Assembly: GCA_018815325.1 (NCBI GenBank)
Contig: JAHIYE010000004.1
Location: forward strand, 82,591 to 146,590
DNA length: 64,000 nt
Origin: Gammaproteobacteria bacterium
Lineage (GTDB): Bacteria; Pseudomonadota; Gammaproteobacteria; Burkholderiales; Burkholderiaceae_C
Reading direction: 5' to 3'
The position numbers were made by a program, and so were the translations under genes. The first letter of the stretch is position 1. Each line of letters opens with the position of its first letter. A model generated the notes under the pieces. It made no database searches and was not told the origin of the DNA. It saw nothing but the letters and a program-made list of their open reading frames with translations. Below are positions 25,245 to 34,609 of this stretch, piece after piece.

Positions 25245-26885
25245 ATGAATACCAACACCGGCGTAAGCCAAAGCAGTGGCGCAGATATTGCCGACTGGCG
25301 TCCAGAAGACGAGGAATTCTGGGAAAAGACCGGCAAGCGCATCGCCTACCGCAACCTCTGGATCTCGGTGCCCGCGCTGCTGTGTGGCTTCGCGGTCTGG
25401 GGCATGTGGGGCATCATCACGGTGCAAATGCTCAACCTGGGCTTTCCCTTCACCCAGGCGCAACTCTTCACCCTGACGGCCATCGCAGGCCTGGCGGGTG
25501 CCACCATGCGTATCCCCGCCTCTTTTCTGATCCGGCTGGCTGGCGGACGCAACACCATTTTTCTCACCACCTCCATGCTGCTGGCGCCGGCCATCGGCAC
25601 CGGTATCGCATTGCAGCACCCTGAGTGGCCGCTGTGGGTGTTCCAGTTGATGGCATTGTGGTCGGGCGTGGGAGGCGGCAACTTTGCCTCCTCCATGTCC
25701 AACATCAGCACCTTCTTCCCCAAGCGACTGCAGGGCACTGCCTTGGGCCTGAATGCGGGCCTGGGCAACTTCGGCGTCACCACCATGCAGGTAGTGATCC
25801 CGCTGGTGATGACGCTGGGCATCTTCGGCAGCTTCGGCGGCGAGTCGATGGTGCTGGTCAAGGACAGTGGCTGGATCTTCGGCAAGATTGCCGCCGGCAC
25901 ACCGACCTGGATCCAGAACGCCGGCTTTGCCTGGTTGCTGTCACTCGTTCCCCTGTCCATCCTCTGCTTTTTCGGGATGAACAACCTCAAGACCGTTTCG
26001 CCCAACACGGGTGGCACGATCACGGCCTTCATCAAGATCATCTGGCTGTACACCCTGTCCTTCGTGCCAGCCGGTGTCGGCCTGTACCTCTACCTGCCAG
26101 CGCCCACGGGCCTGGGCCTGCTCAATATGTGGGTGGCCATGCCGCTCATCATCGCCAGCACCCTGATGGTGATGAAGCTCACCGCCTTCGGCACCATGAA
26201 GGACAACATTGCCGCCCAGTTCGCGATCTTCCGCAACAAGCACACCTGGGCCATGACGATCCTGTACATCGTCACCTTCGGCTCCTTCATTGGTTTTTCG
26301 ATGGCCTTGCCACTCGCGATCACGGTGATCTTTGGCTATCAGCACATTCCAGATACCGCTGGCGTGATGACGCACACGCTGAAGAATCCCAATGCACCGT
26401 CGGCTCTGACTTATGCCTGGATTGGCCCCTTCGTGGGCGCATTGATCCGGCCCGTGGGCGGCTGGATATCAGACAAAGTGGGGGGCTCCATCGTCACACA
26501 GATCATCTCGGCGGTGATGGTGCTCTCCTCGGCCGCAGTGGGCTACGTGATGCTCCAGGCCTACGGCTCAGCCGCGCCGGAGCAGTACTTCTCGACCTTC
26601 ATGTGGCTTTTCGTCGTGCTGTTCGCAGCTAGCGGCATCGGCAACGGCTCGACCTTCCGCACCATTGGCATCATCTTCGATCGCCAGCAGGCTGGCCCGG
26701 TGCTGGGCTGGACCTCGGCAGTGGCCGCTTACGGCGCCTTCATTGCACCGGTGGTGATCGGCCAGCAGGTCAAGGCGGGAACACCGCAAGTCGCCATGTA
26801 CGGCTTCGCCATCTTCTACGCCCTGTGCCTGATCCTGAACTGGTGGTTTTACCTGCGCGCTGGCGCAGAGATCAAAAACCCCTGA
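25245..26885 (+). CDS. narK2: NarK2-type nitrate/nitrite transporter (MFS)
   Basis: A 546-residue porter, 29 bases after narK1. A cytoplasmic N-terminus of about 40 residues (WRPEDEEFWEKTGKRIAYRN) resembles the linker seen in E. coli NarK and in fused NarK proteins. The NNP signature GVGGGNFASSMSNISTFFP and the TM5 block GTALGLNAGLGNFGVT carry the substrate-path residues. A second G-rich region is missing its canonical form, but GIGNGSTFRTIG takes its place. It probably exchanges nitrate for nitrite during respiration. Confidence 0.92.
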   Translation: MNTNTGVSQSSGADIADWRPEDEEFWEKTGKRIAYRNLWISVPALLCGFAVWGMWGIITVQMLNLGFPFTQAQLFTLTAIAGLAGATMRIPASFLIRLAGGRNTIFLTTSMLLAPAIGTGIALQHPEWPLWVFQLMALWSGVGGGNFASSMSNISTFFPKRLQGTALGLNAGLGNFGVTTMQVVIPLVMTLGIFGSFGGESMVLVKDSGWIFGKIAAGTPTWIQNAGFAWLLSLVPLSILCFFGMNNLKTVSPNTGGTITAFIKIIWLYTLSFVPAGVGLYLYLPAPTGLGLLNMWVAMPLIIASTLMVMKLTAFGTMKDNIAAQFAIFRNKHTWAMTILYIVTFGSFIGFSMALPLAITVIFGYQHIPDTAGVMTHTLKNPNAPSALTYAWIGPFVGALIRPVGGWISDKVGGSIVTQIISAVMVLSSAAVGYVMLQAYGSAAPEQYFSTFMWLFVVLFAASGIGNGSTFRTIGIIFDRQQAGPVLGWTSAVAAYGAFIAPVVIGQQVKAGTPQVAMYGFAIFYALCLILNWWFYLRAGAEIKNP

Positions 26886-26917
26886 TTGCATTTCAAACCG
26901 AATTCCGGAGGCATCAC

Positions 26918-29900
26918 ATGAGCCACTTTCTTGACCGACTCAACTACTTTTCAAATCCGAAGGAATCCTTCTCGGGAGACCATGGCGTCACCACGGGCGA
27001 GGACCGCACCTGGGAAAATGCCTATCGCGACCGCTGGGCCCACGACAAGATCGTGCGCTCCACGCACGGTGTGAACTGCACAGGTTCATGCTCGTGGAAA
27101 ATCTACGTCAAGGGTGGCATCGTGACCTGGGAAACCCAGCAAACCGATTACCCGCGCACGCGCTGGGATATGCCCAATCACGAGCCACGTGGCTGCGCCC
27201 GTGGCGCCAGCTACAGCTGGTACCTCTACAGTGCCAACCGCGTGAAATACCCCATGGTGCGAGGTCGCCTGCTCAAGCTGTGGCGTGAAGCACGCCTGCA
27301 GCACGACCCGGTAGATGCCTGGGCCTCGATTGCCCAGGACAATGCCAAACGCAAGGAATACCAGAGCGTGCGCGGTCTGGGCGGTTTTGTGCGCTCCAGC
27401 TGGGATGAGATCAACGAGATGGTGGCGGCCGCCAACGTCTACACCATCAAGAAACATGGTGCCGACCGTGTCATCGGCTTCTCACCCATCCCCGCCATGT
27501 CCATGGTGTCGTATGCCGCCGGTAGCCGCTACCTGAGCCTGATCGGTGGCGTATGCATGAGCTTTTACGACTGGTACTGCGATCTGCCACCGGCCAGCCC
27601 GCAAGTCTGGGGCGAGCAAACCGACGTGCCCGAATCGGCCGACTGGTACAACTCCAGCTTCATCATCGCCTGGGGCTCCAACGTGCCGCAGACACGCACG
27701 CCTGACGCGCACTTCTTCACCGAGGTTCGCTACAAGGGAACCAAAACCGTAGCCGTTACCCCGGATTATTCGGAAGTGGCCAAGCTATCAGATATCTGGA
27801 TGAGCCCCAAACAGGGCACCGACGCTGCGGTCGCCATGGCCATGGGCCACGTCATTCTCAAGGAGTTTTATTTCCCCGATGGTGGCAAGAAGCGGAGCGA
27901 ATACTTCGACAACTACGTGCGCCGCTACACCGACATGCCCATGTTGGTGATGCTCAAGGAACACCAGCTGCCCAGTGGCGAAACCGTCATGGTGCCCGAC
28001 CGCTATGTGCGCGCATCGGATTTCAACGGCAATCTCGGCCAGGCCAACAACCCCGACTGGAAAACCGTCGCTTTTGACGAGATTGGCAAGGTGGTTCTGC
28101 CCAACGGTGCCATCGGTTTCCGCTGGGGTCCTGACGGCCGCGCTGACGAAGGTCAATGGAATCTTGAAGCCAAAGAAGCTCGCCATGGGCATGAGGTCAA
28201 GCTCAAGCTGTCCGTGATGGAAGGCGAGAACGCAAGCACCGAGACAGCCAAGGTAGGTTTCCCCTACTTCGGTGGCATCGTCAGCGAGCACTTTCCAAAC
28301 AATGCCAGCGGTGACAGCAGCAAGGATGTGCTGGTACGTACCGTACCGGTACAACGGATCTCTCTGGGCAAAGCCGGCGACAAGCGCGAAGCCCTGGTGG
28401 CCACCGTGTTTGACCTGCAAGTAGCCAATTACGGCGTGGCGCGTGGCCTGCCAGGTGAAATGGCAGCCAGGAACTTTGACGACGATACCCCTTACACACC
28501 GGCTTGGCAGGAGCGCATCACGGGTACGCCACGTGAGCAACTCATCACCGTGGCCCGCCAGTTCGCTGACAACGCCGACAAGACCCATGGCAAGTCCATG
28601 GTCATCATCGGTGCGGCCATGAACCACTGGTACCACAGCGACATGAACTACCGCGGCGTCATCAACATGCTGATGATGTGTGGCTGTATCGGCCAGAGCG
28701 GCGGCGGCTGGGCCCACTACGTGGGGCAGGAGAAGCTGCGTCCCCAGACCGGCTGGACTGCCCTGGCCTTTGCGCTGGACTGGATTCGCCCGCCGCGGCA
28801 GATGAACTCCACCAGCTTCTTCTACGCCCATACCGACCAGTGGCGCTACGAAAAGCTGGGCATGGAAGAGGTGATTTCCCCGCTGGCCGACAAGAAGTTG
28901 TATGGCGGCAGCATGATCGACTACAACGTGCGCGCCGAGCGCATGGGCTGGCTACCATCCGCGCCACAGCTGAAGACCAACCCCATGCAGGTTGTCAAGG
29001 ACGCTGCGGCCGCCGGCATGGACCCGAAGGACTACGCCGTCAAGAGCCTCAAGGACGGCTCCCTTCAAATGAGTTGCGAGGACCCGGACCATCCGGACAA
29101 CTGGCCGCGCAACATGTTCGTCTGGCGCTCCAACATCCTGGGCTCCAGCGGCAAAGGCCACGAGTATTTTCTCAAGCACCTGCTGGGCACCAGCCATGGC
29201 GTACAGGGCAAGGACCTCGGGACCGACGAGGCCAAGCCAACCGAAGTGGTGTGGCATGACAAGGCCCCCGAAGGCAAGCTGGACCTGCTCGTCACGCTGG
29301 ACTTTCGCATGAGCACAACCTGCCTGTACTCTGACATTGTGTTGCCCACGGCCACCTGGTACGAGAAGAACGACCTCAATACCAGCGACATGCACCCCTT
29401 CATCCACCCGCTGTCCACGGCGGTGGATCCGGCGTGGCAATCGCGCAGCGACTGGGACATCTACAAGGGCTTTGCGAAGAAATTCAGCGAAGTGTGCGTG
29501 GGCCACCTGGGCGTGGAACGCGAGATGGTGCTCACGCCACTGATGCACGACTCTCCTGCAGAGTTGGCGCAGCCGTTTGGCGTGCAGGAGTGGAAGAAAG
29601 GCGAGATTGACCTGATCCCCGGCAAGACAGCGCCCAACATGGCCGTGGTCGAGCGTGACTACCCCAACCTCTACAAGCGTTTCACCGCGCTGGGCCCCTT
29701 GATGAACAAGGTGGGCAATGGCGGCAAAGGCATCGCCTGGAACACCCAGACGGAGGTCAAGCAACTCGGTGAGCTCAATGGCTTTGTGACTGCCGAGGGC
29801 GTGACCTGCGGCATGCCAAAGATCGAGACCGACATTGATGCCTGCGAAGTCGTGCTACAGCTCGCGCCTGAGACCAACGGCCATGTGGCGGTCAAGGCAT

Positions 29901-30733
29901 GGGAGGCCCTGAGCAAACAAACCGGGCGGGACCACACGCACCTGGCCATCCACCGCGAAGACGAAAAAATCCGCTTTCGCGACATCCAGGCACAACCGCG
30001 CAAGATCATCTCCTCCCCGACGTGGAGCGGCATCGAGAGTGAGACCGTGTCTTACAACGCGGGCTACACGAACGTGCACGAGATGATTCCATGGCGCACC
30101 CTGACCGGCCGCCAGCAGTTCTACATGGATCACCCATGGATGACGGCTTTCGGCGAAGGGTTCAGCAGCTACCGTCCGCCAGTGGACCTGAAAACCACGG
30201 CGGGAATCCATGGCATCAAACCCAATGGCAACACCGAAATTCTGCTGAACTTCATCACGCCGCACCAGAAGTGGGGGATTCACTCCACCTACAGTGACAA
30301 CCTGATGATGCTCACGCTCAATCGCGGTGGCCCCGTCATCTGGCTCAGCGAAGATGACGCCAAGAGTGCGGGCATTGTGGACAACGACTGGGTTGAACTG
30401 TTCAACATCAACGGTGCCATTGCGGCCCGTGCGGTGGTAAGCCAGCGCGTCAACCCCGGCATGGTCATGATGTACCACGCCCAGGAGAAGATCATCAACA
30501 CCCCGGGCTCGGAGATCACCGGCATACGCGGTGGCATCCACAACTCGGTGACGCGAATCGTGCTCAAGCCGACGCACATGATCGGTGGCTACGCGCAGTT
30601 CAGCTACGGCTTCAACTACTACGGAACCATTGGCACCAACCGCGACGAGTTTGTCGTTGTGCGCAAGATGGACAAGGTCGACTGGCTGGACACGCCTGCC
30701 GAGACCGATGCTTCTGCCAGCGCACACGCCTAA
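26918..30733 (+). CDS. narG: Respiratory nitrate reductase alpha subunit NarG
   Basis: A 1271-residue Mo-bisMGD catalytic subunit, close to the usual ~1250. The FS0 [4Fe-4S] ligands lie in HGVNCTGSCSWKIYVKGG and, further on, GCARGASYSWY (His plus three Cys). The Mo-ligand Asp is in WYCDLPPASPQ (about residue 225). IIAWGSNVPQTRTPDAHFF and VTPDYSEVAK are nearly invariant NarG blocks. There is no Tat signal in the form of export, as in other cytoplasm-facing NarG; the N-terminus SHFLDRLNYF is the vestigial version. The ATG at 26918 follows GGAG. It is the first reductase gene of the operon. Confidence 0.97.
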   Translation: MSHFLDRLNYFSNPKESFSGDHGVTTGEDRTWENAYRDRWAHDKIVRSTHGVNCTGSCSWKIYVKGGIVTWETQQTDYPRTRWDMPNHEPRGCARGASYSWYLYSANRVKYPMVRGRLLKLWREARLQHDPVDAWASIAQDNAKRKEYQSVRGLGGFVRSSWDEINEMVAAANVYTIKKHGADRVIGFSPIPAMSMVSYAAGSRYLSLIGGVCMSFYDWYCDLPPASPQVWGEQTDVPESADWYNSSFIIAWGSNVPQTRTPDAHFFTEVRYKGTKTVAVTPDYSEVAKLSDIWMSPKQGTDAAVAMAMGHVILKEFYFPDGGKKRSEYFDNYVRRYTDMPMLVMLKEHQLPSGETVMVPDRYVRASDFNGNLGQANNPDWKTVAFDEIGKVVLPNGAIGFRWGPDGRADEGQWNLEAKEARHGHEVKLKLSVMEGENASTETAKVGFPYFGGIVSEHFPNNASGDSSKDVLVRTVPVQRISLGKAGDKREALVATVFDLQVANYGVARGLPGEMAARNFDDDTPYTPAWQERITGTPREQLITVARQFADNADKTHGKSMVIIGAAMNHWYHSDMNYRGVINMLMMCGCIGQSGGGWAHYVGQEKLRPQTGWTALAFALDWIRPPRQMNSTSFFYAHTDQWRYEKLGMEEVISPLADKKLYGGSMIDYNVRAERMGWLPSAPQLKTNPMQVVKDAAAAGMDPKDYAVKSLKDGSLQMSCEDPDHPDNWPRNMFVWRSNILGSSGKGHEYFLKHLLGTSHGVQGKDLGTDEAKPTEVVWHDKAPEGKLDLLVTLDFRMSTTCLYSDIVLPTATWYEKNDLNTSDMHPFIHPLSTAVDPAWQSRSDWDIYKGFAKKFSEVCVGHLGVEREMVLTPLMHDSPAELAQPFGVQEWKKGEIDLIPGKTAPNMAVVERDYPNLYKRFTALGPLMNKVGNGGKGIAWNTQTEVKQLGELNGFVTAEGVTCGMPKIETDIDACEVVLQLAPETNGHVAVKAWEALSKQTGRDHTHLAIHREDEKIRFRDIQAQPRKIISSPTWSGIESETVSYNAGYTNVHEMIPWRTLTGRQQFYMDHPWMTAFGEGFSSYRPPVDLKTTAGIHGIKPNGNTEILLNFITPHQKWGIHSTYSDNLMMLTLNRGGPVIWLSEDDAKSAGIVDNDWVELFNINGAIAARAVVSQRVNPGMVMMYHAQEKIINTPGSEITGIRGGIHNSVTRIVLKPTHMIGGYAQFSYGFNYYGTIGTNRDEFVVVRKMDKVDWLDTPAETDASASAHA

Positions 30734-30743
30734 GGAGAAAATT

Positions 30744-30824
30744 ATGTACCCCCACGCTCACATTCATTCGCTGCCCCCCGAGGGGGCGCATGTCTCCTTT
30801 GAGACGGCTCAGCAGGAGACATAA
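30744..30824 (+). CDS. Putative 26-codon leader peptide between narG and narH
   Basis: ATG at 30744 has an excellent ribosome site (TAAGGAGAAAATT, starting with the narG stop), and the frame ends with TAA at 30822-30824, one base before the narH ATG. The peptide (MYPHAHIHSLPPEGAHV then SFETAQQET) shows no homology I know. The middle (GCCCCC-CGA-GGGGGC, 30771-30785) resembles GC-rich intergenic elements of comamonads, so the ORF may be an insertion that became a coupling leader. Ribosome traffic through it would open the stem that hides the narH Shine-Dalgarno. Translation is not proven. Confidence 0.5.
   Translation: MYPHAHIHSLPPEGAHVSFETAQQET
30790..30822 (+). promoter_or_regulatory. Hairpin sequestering the narH ribosome site
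   Basis: Perfect 9-bp arms, ATGTCTCCT (30790-30798) and AGGAGACAT (30814-30822), with a 15-base loop. The right arm contains the AGGAG ribosome site of narH, whose ATG is at 30826. A second small stem, GTCTC-CTTT-GAGAC (30792-30805), would compete with it. Confidence 0.65.
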
Positions 30825-30825
30825 C

Positions 30826-32349
30826 ATGAAAATTCGCGCACAAATTGGCATGGTGCTGAATCTGGACAAATGCATCGGCTGCCACACCTGTTCGGTCACC
30901 TGTAAAAACGTCTGGACCAGCCGTCCCGGCGTGGAATACGCCTGGTTCAACAACGTCGAGACCAAGCCCGGCATCGGCTACCCCAAGGAGTGGGAGAACC
31001 AGGACAAGTGGAACGGCGGCTGGGTCCGTAAAGCCAACGGCAAGATCGAGCCGCGACAGGGCGCGAAATGGAAGCTGCTCATGCGCATCTTCGCCAACCC
31101 CAACCTGCCTGAGATTGACGACTACTACGAGCCGTTCACCTTTGACTATGACCACCTGCAGTCGGCGCCTGAAATGAAGGCGACCCCGACCGCTCGTCCG
31201 CGCAGCCTGATCACCGGCAAGCGCATGGAGAAAATCGAGTGGGGTCCCAACTGGGAAGAGATTCTCGGAGGCGAGTTCTCCAAGCGCAGCAAGGACCGGA
31301 ACTTCGACGACATCCAGAAGGAAATTTACGGCGAGTTCGAAAACACCTTCATGATGTACCTGCCACGCCTGTGCGAGCACTGCCTGAACCCGGCATGCGT
31401 GGCCAGCTGCCCTTCTGGCTCGATTTACAAGCGCGAGGAAGACGGCATCGTACTGATCGACCAGGACAAGTGCCGCGGCTGGCGCATGTGCGTGAGCGGC
31501 TGCCCCTACAAAAAGATTTACTACAACTGGAAATCCGGCAAGGCCGAGAAATGCACTTTCTGCTATCCCCGCATCGAAGCGGGACAACCCACCGTCTGCT
31601 CGGAAACCTGTGTTGGCAGGATTCGCTACCTCGGCGTGCTGCTCTACGATGCCGACCGGATTCAGGAAGCTGCCAGCGTCGAGCATGACCGGGACCTGTA
31701 CCAGGCCCAGTTGGACATCTTCCTGGACCCCCATGATCCCAAAGTCATCGAACAGGCCCGCATTGACGGCATTCCCGACGCCTGGATGGAATCGGCCCGC
31801 AAGAGCCCGGTCTACAAAATGGCGGTTGAGTGGAAGGTGGCCCTGCCACTGCACCCGGAATACCGCACTCTGCCCATGGTCTGGTACGTGCCACCACTCT
31901 CCCCCATCACGGCAGCGGCCAACGCAGGCCACATGGGGATCAACGGCGAAATTCCGGACGTCAAGCAGCTGCGCATTCCCGTCAAGTACCTGGCCAACCT
32001 GCTGACTGCTGGCGACACGCTGCCCGTGGAGCGTGCGCTGGAACGCATGCTGGCCATGCGTGCCTACCAGCGTGAAAAGCATGTGGATGGACGCATCAAC
32101 ACGGCTGCACTGGATCAGGTCCAGATGACCCGTGCCGAAGTCGAGGAGATGTACCACGTGATGGCAATTGCCAACTACGAAGACCGCTTCGTCATCCCCA
32201 GCACACACCGCGAGTACGCAGAGAACACCTTCGACATGCGCGGCGGTTGCGGTTTCTCGTTTGGCAATGGCTGCTCGGATGGCGCCAGCGAAGCCAGCCT
32301 GTTTGGCGGCACCAAAAAACGCACCATCCCGATCAAGGCGGAGGTTTAA
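30826..32349 (+). CDS. narH: Respiratory nitrate reductase beta subunit NarH
   Basis: A 507-residue iron-sulfur subunit that carries electrons from NarI to NarG. The four Cys groups are CIGCHTCSVTC (residues 16-26), CEHCLNPACVASC, CRGWRMCVSGC and, further on, CTFCYP with CSETC. In the third group the second Cys is replaced by Trp, which gives the [3Fe-4S] cluster FS4, as in known NarH. The ATG at 30826 starts the conserved MKIRAQIGMVLNLDKCIG; the twelve codons upstream belong to the leader region. Unlike the usual tight narG-narH junction, there are 92 bases between stop and start here. Confidence 0.96.
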   Translation: MKIRAQIGMVLNLDKCIGCHTCSVTCKNVWTSRPGVEYAWFNNVETKPGIGYPKEWENQDKWNGGWVRKANGKIEPRQGAKWKLLMRIFANPNLPEIDDYYEPFTFDYDHLQSAPEMKATPTARPRSLITGKRMEKIEWGPNWEEILGGEFSKRSKDRNFDDIQKEIYGEFENTFMMYLPRLCEHCLNPACVASCPSGSIYKREEDGIVLIDQDKCRGWRMCVSGCPYKKIYYNWKSGKAEKCTFCYPRIEAGQPTVCSETCVGRIRYLGVLLYDADRIQEAASVEHDRDLYQAQLDIFLDPHDPKVIEQARIDGIPDAWMESARKSPVYKMAVEWKVALPLHPEYRTLPMVWYVPPLSPITAAANAGHMGINGEIPDVKQLRIPVKYLANLLTAGDTLPVERALERMLAMRAYQREKHVDGRINTAALDQVQMTRAEVEEMYHVMAIANYEDRFVIPSTHREYAENTFDMRGGCGFSFGNGCSDGASEASLFGGTKKRTIPIKAEV

Positions 32350-32352
32350 GCC

Positions 32353-33060
32353 ATGTCCATCCCAGTTTCATCCATCAGCCTGCGGGTACTAGCCCGTTTG
32401 CTGTCCTATCCCGACGCTGAGCTGCGGGAACACTTGCCCAGCATGCGTGATGCCTTGCATGCCGAGAAAGCGCTTGAGCCCGAGCGCCAGGCAGAGCTTG
32501 ACGCACTCATCACCAAACTGCTCAAAGGTGACGCCCTGGATAACGAGGCTGAATACGTCCAGATTTTCGACCGGGGTCGTGCCACCTCTTTGCATCTGTT
32601 TGAACACGTGCATGGCGACTCACGCGACCGGGGACCCGCCATGATCGATCTGGCGCAAACCTACGAAAAAGCCGGCCTGTTTCTGGCCCCCGGAGAAATG
32701 CCGGACTACCTGCCGGTGGTGCTGGAGTTTGTCTCCACACAACCCCCCAGGGAAGCCCGCGCCTTTCTGGCTGAGATGGCGCACATCTTCAACGCCATCT
32801 CCAATGCACTACAGCAAAGGAAAAGTGCTTATGCCAGCGTACTTGGCGCCCTGCTTGAACTCGCCGGTGAAAAGGCGCATGCCGTCAAGGTGGTGCCCGA
32901 TGAAGCGCTGGATACCGCCTGGGAAGAACCCGTGGTCTTTGACGGCTGCTCCACCAAGGGACAGGCCAAACCGAACCAGGCTCAACCCATTCACATTGTC
33001 AGGAATGAAGCGGCCCGCGCCAAACCGAAGGCCGCCACGCATCAAGGAGTTTCATCATGA
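32353..33060 (+). CDS. narJ: Nitrate reductase assembly chaperone NarJ
   Basis: A 235-residue helical TorD/NarJ-family chaperone needed for Mo-cofactor and FeS insertion into NarG. It starts SLRVLARLLSYPDAELREHL and holds the family core ATSLHLFEHVHGDSRDRG (about residues 77-94). The C-terminus is a basic low-complexity tail of about 40 residues (KPNQAQPIHIVRNEAARAK), common in NarJ. It follows narH by 3 bases and overlaps narI by 4 (ATGA), as expected for coupled translation. Confidence 0.93.
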   Translation: MSIPVSSISLRVLARLLSYPDAELREHLPSMRDALHAEKALEPERQAELDALITKLLKGDALDNEAEYVQIFDRGRATSLHLFEHVHGDSRDRGPAMIDLAQTYEKAGLFLAPGEMPDYLPVVLEFVSTQPPREARAFLAEMAHIFNAISNALQQRKSAYASVLGALLELAGEKAHAVKVVPDEALDTAWEEPVVFDGCSTKGQAKPNQAQPIHIVRNEAARAKPKAATHQGVSS

Positions 33061-33791
33061 ATGCCTTCGACAACTTTCTTTTCGGCCTCTATCCCTATAT
33101 TGCCCTGACCATTTTTCTGCTTGGCAGCCTGATCCGTTTCGACCGTGACCAGTACACCTGGAAGAGCGATTCATCGGAGCTTCTCAAACGGGGACAGCTG
33201 CGCTGGGGTAGCAACCTGTTTCACATCGGTGTGCTGTTCCTGTTTTTCGGCCACTTCTTTGGCATGTTGACGCCGCATTTTGTGTACGAACCCTTCATTG
33301 GTGCGGGCGACAAGCAGCTTGTAGCCATGGTGTCGGGCGGTATCGCCGGCCTCCTGGGCTTCGTTGGCGTCACCCTGCTGTTGCATCGTCGCCTGTTTGA
33401 ACCCCGGATCCGTGTCAACTCCAAATCCAGCGACATCCTCCTGCTTGTGCTGTTGTGGCTGCAACTGGCGCTCGGCCTGGCCACCATTCCCCTCTCGGCA
33501 CAGCACCTGGACGGCAGCATGATGCTTCGTCTGGCCGAATGGGCCCAGCGCATTGTGACTTTCCGTTCGGGCGCAGCTGAATTGCTGGCTGGAGCCGGGT
33601 GGATATTCAAAGCCCACATGTTCCTCGGCATGAGCATCTTCCTCATCTTCCCGTTCACCCGCCTGGTGCATGTATGGAGTGGCTTCGGCACCGTGGCCTA
33701 CCTGGTACGCCCCTACCAGGTGGTACGCAGCCGTCGCTTGAACGTGCCTGCCGGCCAGAACCAGGCCCGCCGCCCTGGCGCAAGCGTTTAA
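33057..33791 (+). CDS. narI: Respiratory nitrate reductase gamma subunit NarI
   Basis: A 244-residue b-type cytochrome that oxidises quinol at the periplasmic side and anchors NarGH. It has five membrane segments. The haem-ligand histidines are in FHIGVLFLFFGHFFG (two His, about residues 56 and 66) and in AHMFLGMSIFLIF / TRLVHVWSG (two His, about 188 and 206), matching the E. coli layout. Its start overlaps narJ. It is the last of the four structural/assembly genes. Confidence 0.95.
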   Translation: MNAFDNFLFGLYPYIALTIFLLGSLIRFDRDQYTWKSDSSELLKRGQLRWGSNLFHIGVLFLFFGHFFGMLTPHFVYEPFIGAGDKQLVAMVSGGIAGLLGFVGVTLLLHRRLFEPRIRVNSKSSDILLLVLLWLQLALGLATIPLSAQHLDGSMMLRLAEWAQRIVTFRSGAAELLAGAGWIFKAHMFLGMSIFLIFPFTRLVHVWSGFGTVAYLVRPYQVVRSRRLNVPAGQNQARRPGASV

Positions 33792-33800
33792 GGAGTCGAC

Positions 33801-34589
33801 ATGCAGCTTGATACCCCTGTGAAACCAGACATCGCCCGCATCAATGGTGTCGCACTCAACAACCTTGATGAGACACTTTCTGCCGACGACCTGCGTCAAC
33901 GCGCCTACTCTGAATTACTCCGTCAGGCCGCTCAAAGCCAGGGGCTGCTGCCCGCCAGTGACGAGCCGTCAACAGATGGCGTGCTCAGCGAAGAAGCCTC
34001 CAGTGCGATCGAGGCACTGCTCGAACAAAGCCTGAGCATTCCCGAGCCTTCAGAAGAGGCCTGTCGCCGCCATCATGCGGCGCATCAAAGCGCCTACAGC
34101 ACCGGTGAGCGTGTGCAGGTCCGCCACATCCTCTTTGCGGTGACCCAAGGGGTTGACGTCGTGGCACTTCGCAACCGTGCCGAGGTGGCTTTGCTCGATG
34201 TGCGCTGCCATGATGGAAGTCAGATTGACGGGTTTGCCAAGGCCGCCAGCACCTTGTCCAACTGCCCCAGCGGCGCCGAAGGTGGTGAGTTGGGTTGGCT
34301 CACCGCAGAAGACTGCGCGCCTGAGTTTGCCAAAGAGCTGTTCGGCCACGCCGAAGTGGGCGTTTTGCCGCGCCTTGTCCACAGCCGTTTTGGACTCCAC
34401 GTGGTGGAAATCATGGCACGCGAACCCGGCATGGAGCATGCCTTCGAAGCTGTTCACGGCGCCGTCGCCATGTCCCTTCGACAAAAAACCTACGTCACGG
34501 CCTTGCGCCAATACCTGAGCCTGCTGGCGGGTGAAGCCGAGGTGCAGGGGGTGGACCTTGAGGCGGCCGACACGCCACTGGTCCAGTAA
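33801..34589 (+). CDS. Nar-associated parvulin-type peptidyl-prolyl isomerase (PpiC/NifM-like)
   Basis: A 262-residue cytoplasmic protein. About 105 residues of variable helical sequence are followed by a parvulin domain: VRHILFAV (about 112-119), GGELGWLTAEDCAPEFAKELF (given as GGELGWLTAED and CAPEFAKELF) and HSRFGLHVVEIM (about 195-206). The same gene sits after narI in Pseudomonas and several beta-proteobacteria, so a role in folding or maturing the reductase is likely. A start 9 bases after narI, with AAGGAG before it, places it in the operon. Confidence 0.88.
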   Translation: MQLDTPVKPDIARINGVALNNLDETLSADDLRQRAYSELLRQAAQSQGLLPASDEPSTDGVLSEEASSAIEALLEQSLSIPEPSEEACRRHHAAHQSAYSTGERVQVRHILFAVTQGVDVVALRNRAEVALLDVRCHDGSQIDGFAKAASTLSNCPSGAEGGELGWLTAEDCAPEFAKELFGHAEVGVLPRLVHSRFGLHVVEIMAREPGMEHAFEAVHGAVAMSLRQKTYVTALRQYLSLLAGEAEVQGVDLEAADTPLVQ

Positions 34590-34609
34590 CGCTGCGAGCA
34601 TCTGCGCCC

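Noticed and set aside
25625..26632. 335-codon plus-strand frame inside narK2
   Set aside because: Out-of-frame shadow with His/Arg-rich composition; narK2 has an intact transporter pattern.
30742..32208. 488-codon open frame antisense to narH
   Set aside because: narH with four perfect Cys groups occupies the plus strand; the antisense product has no recognisable domain.
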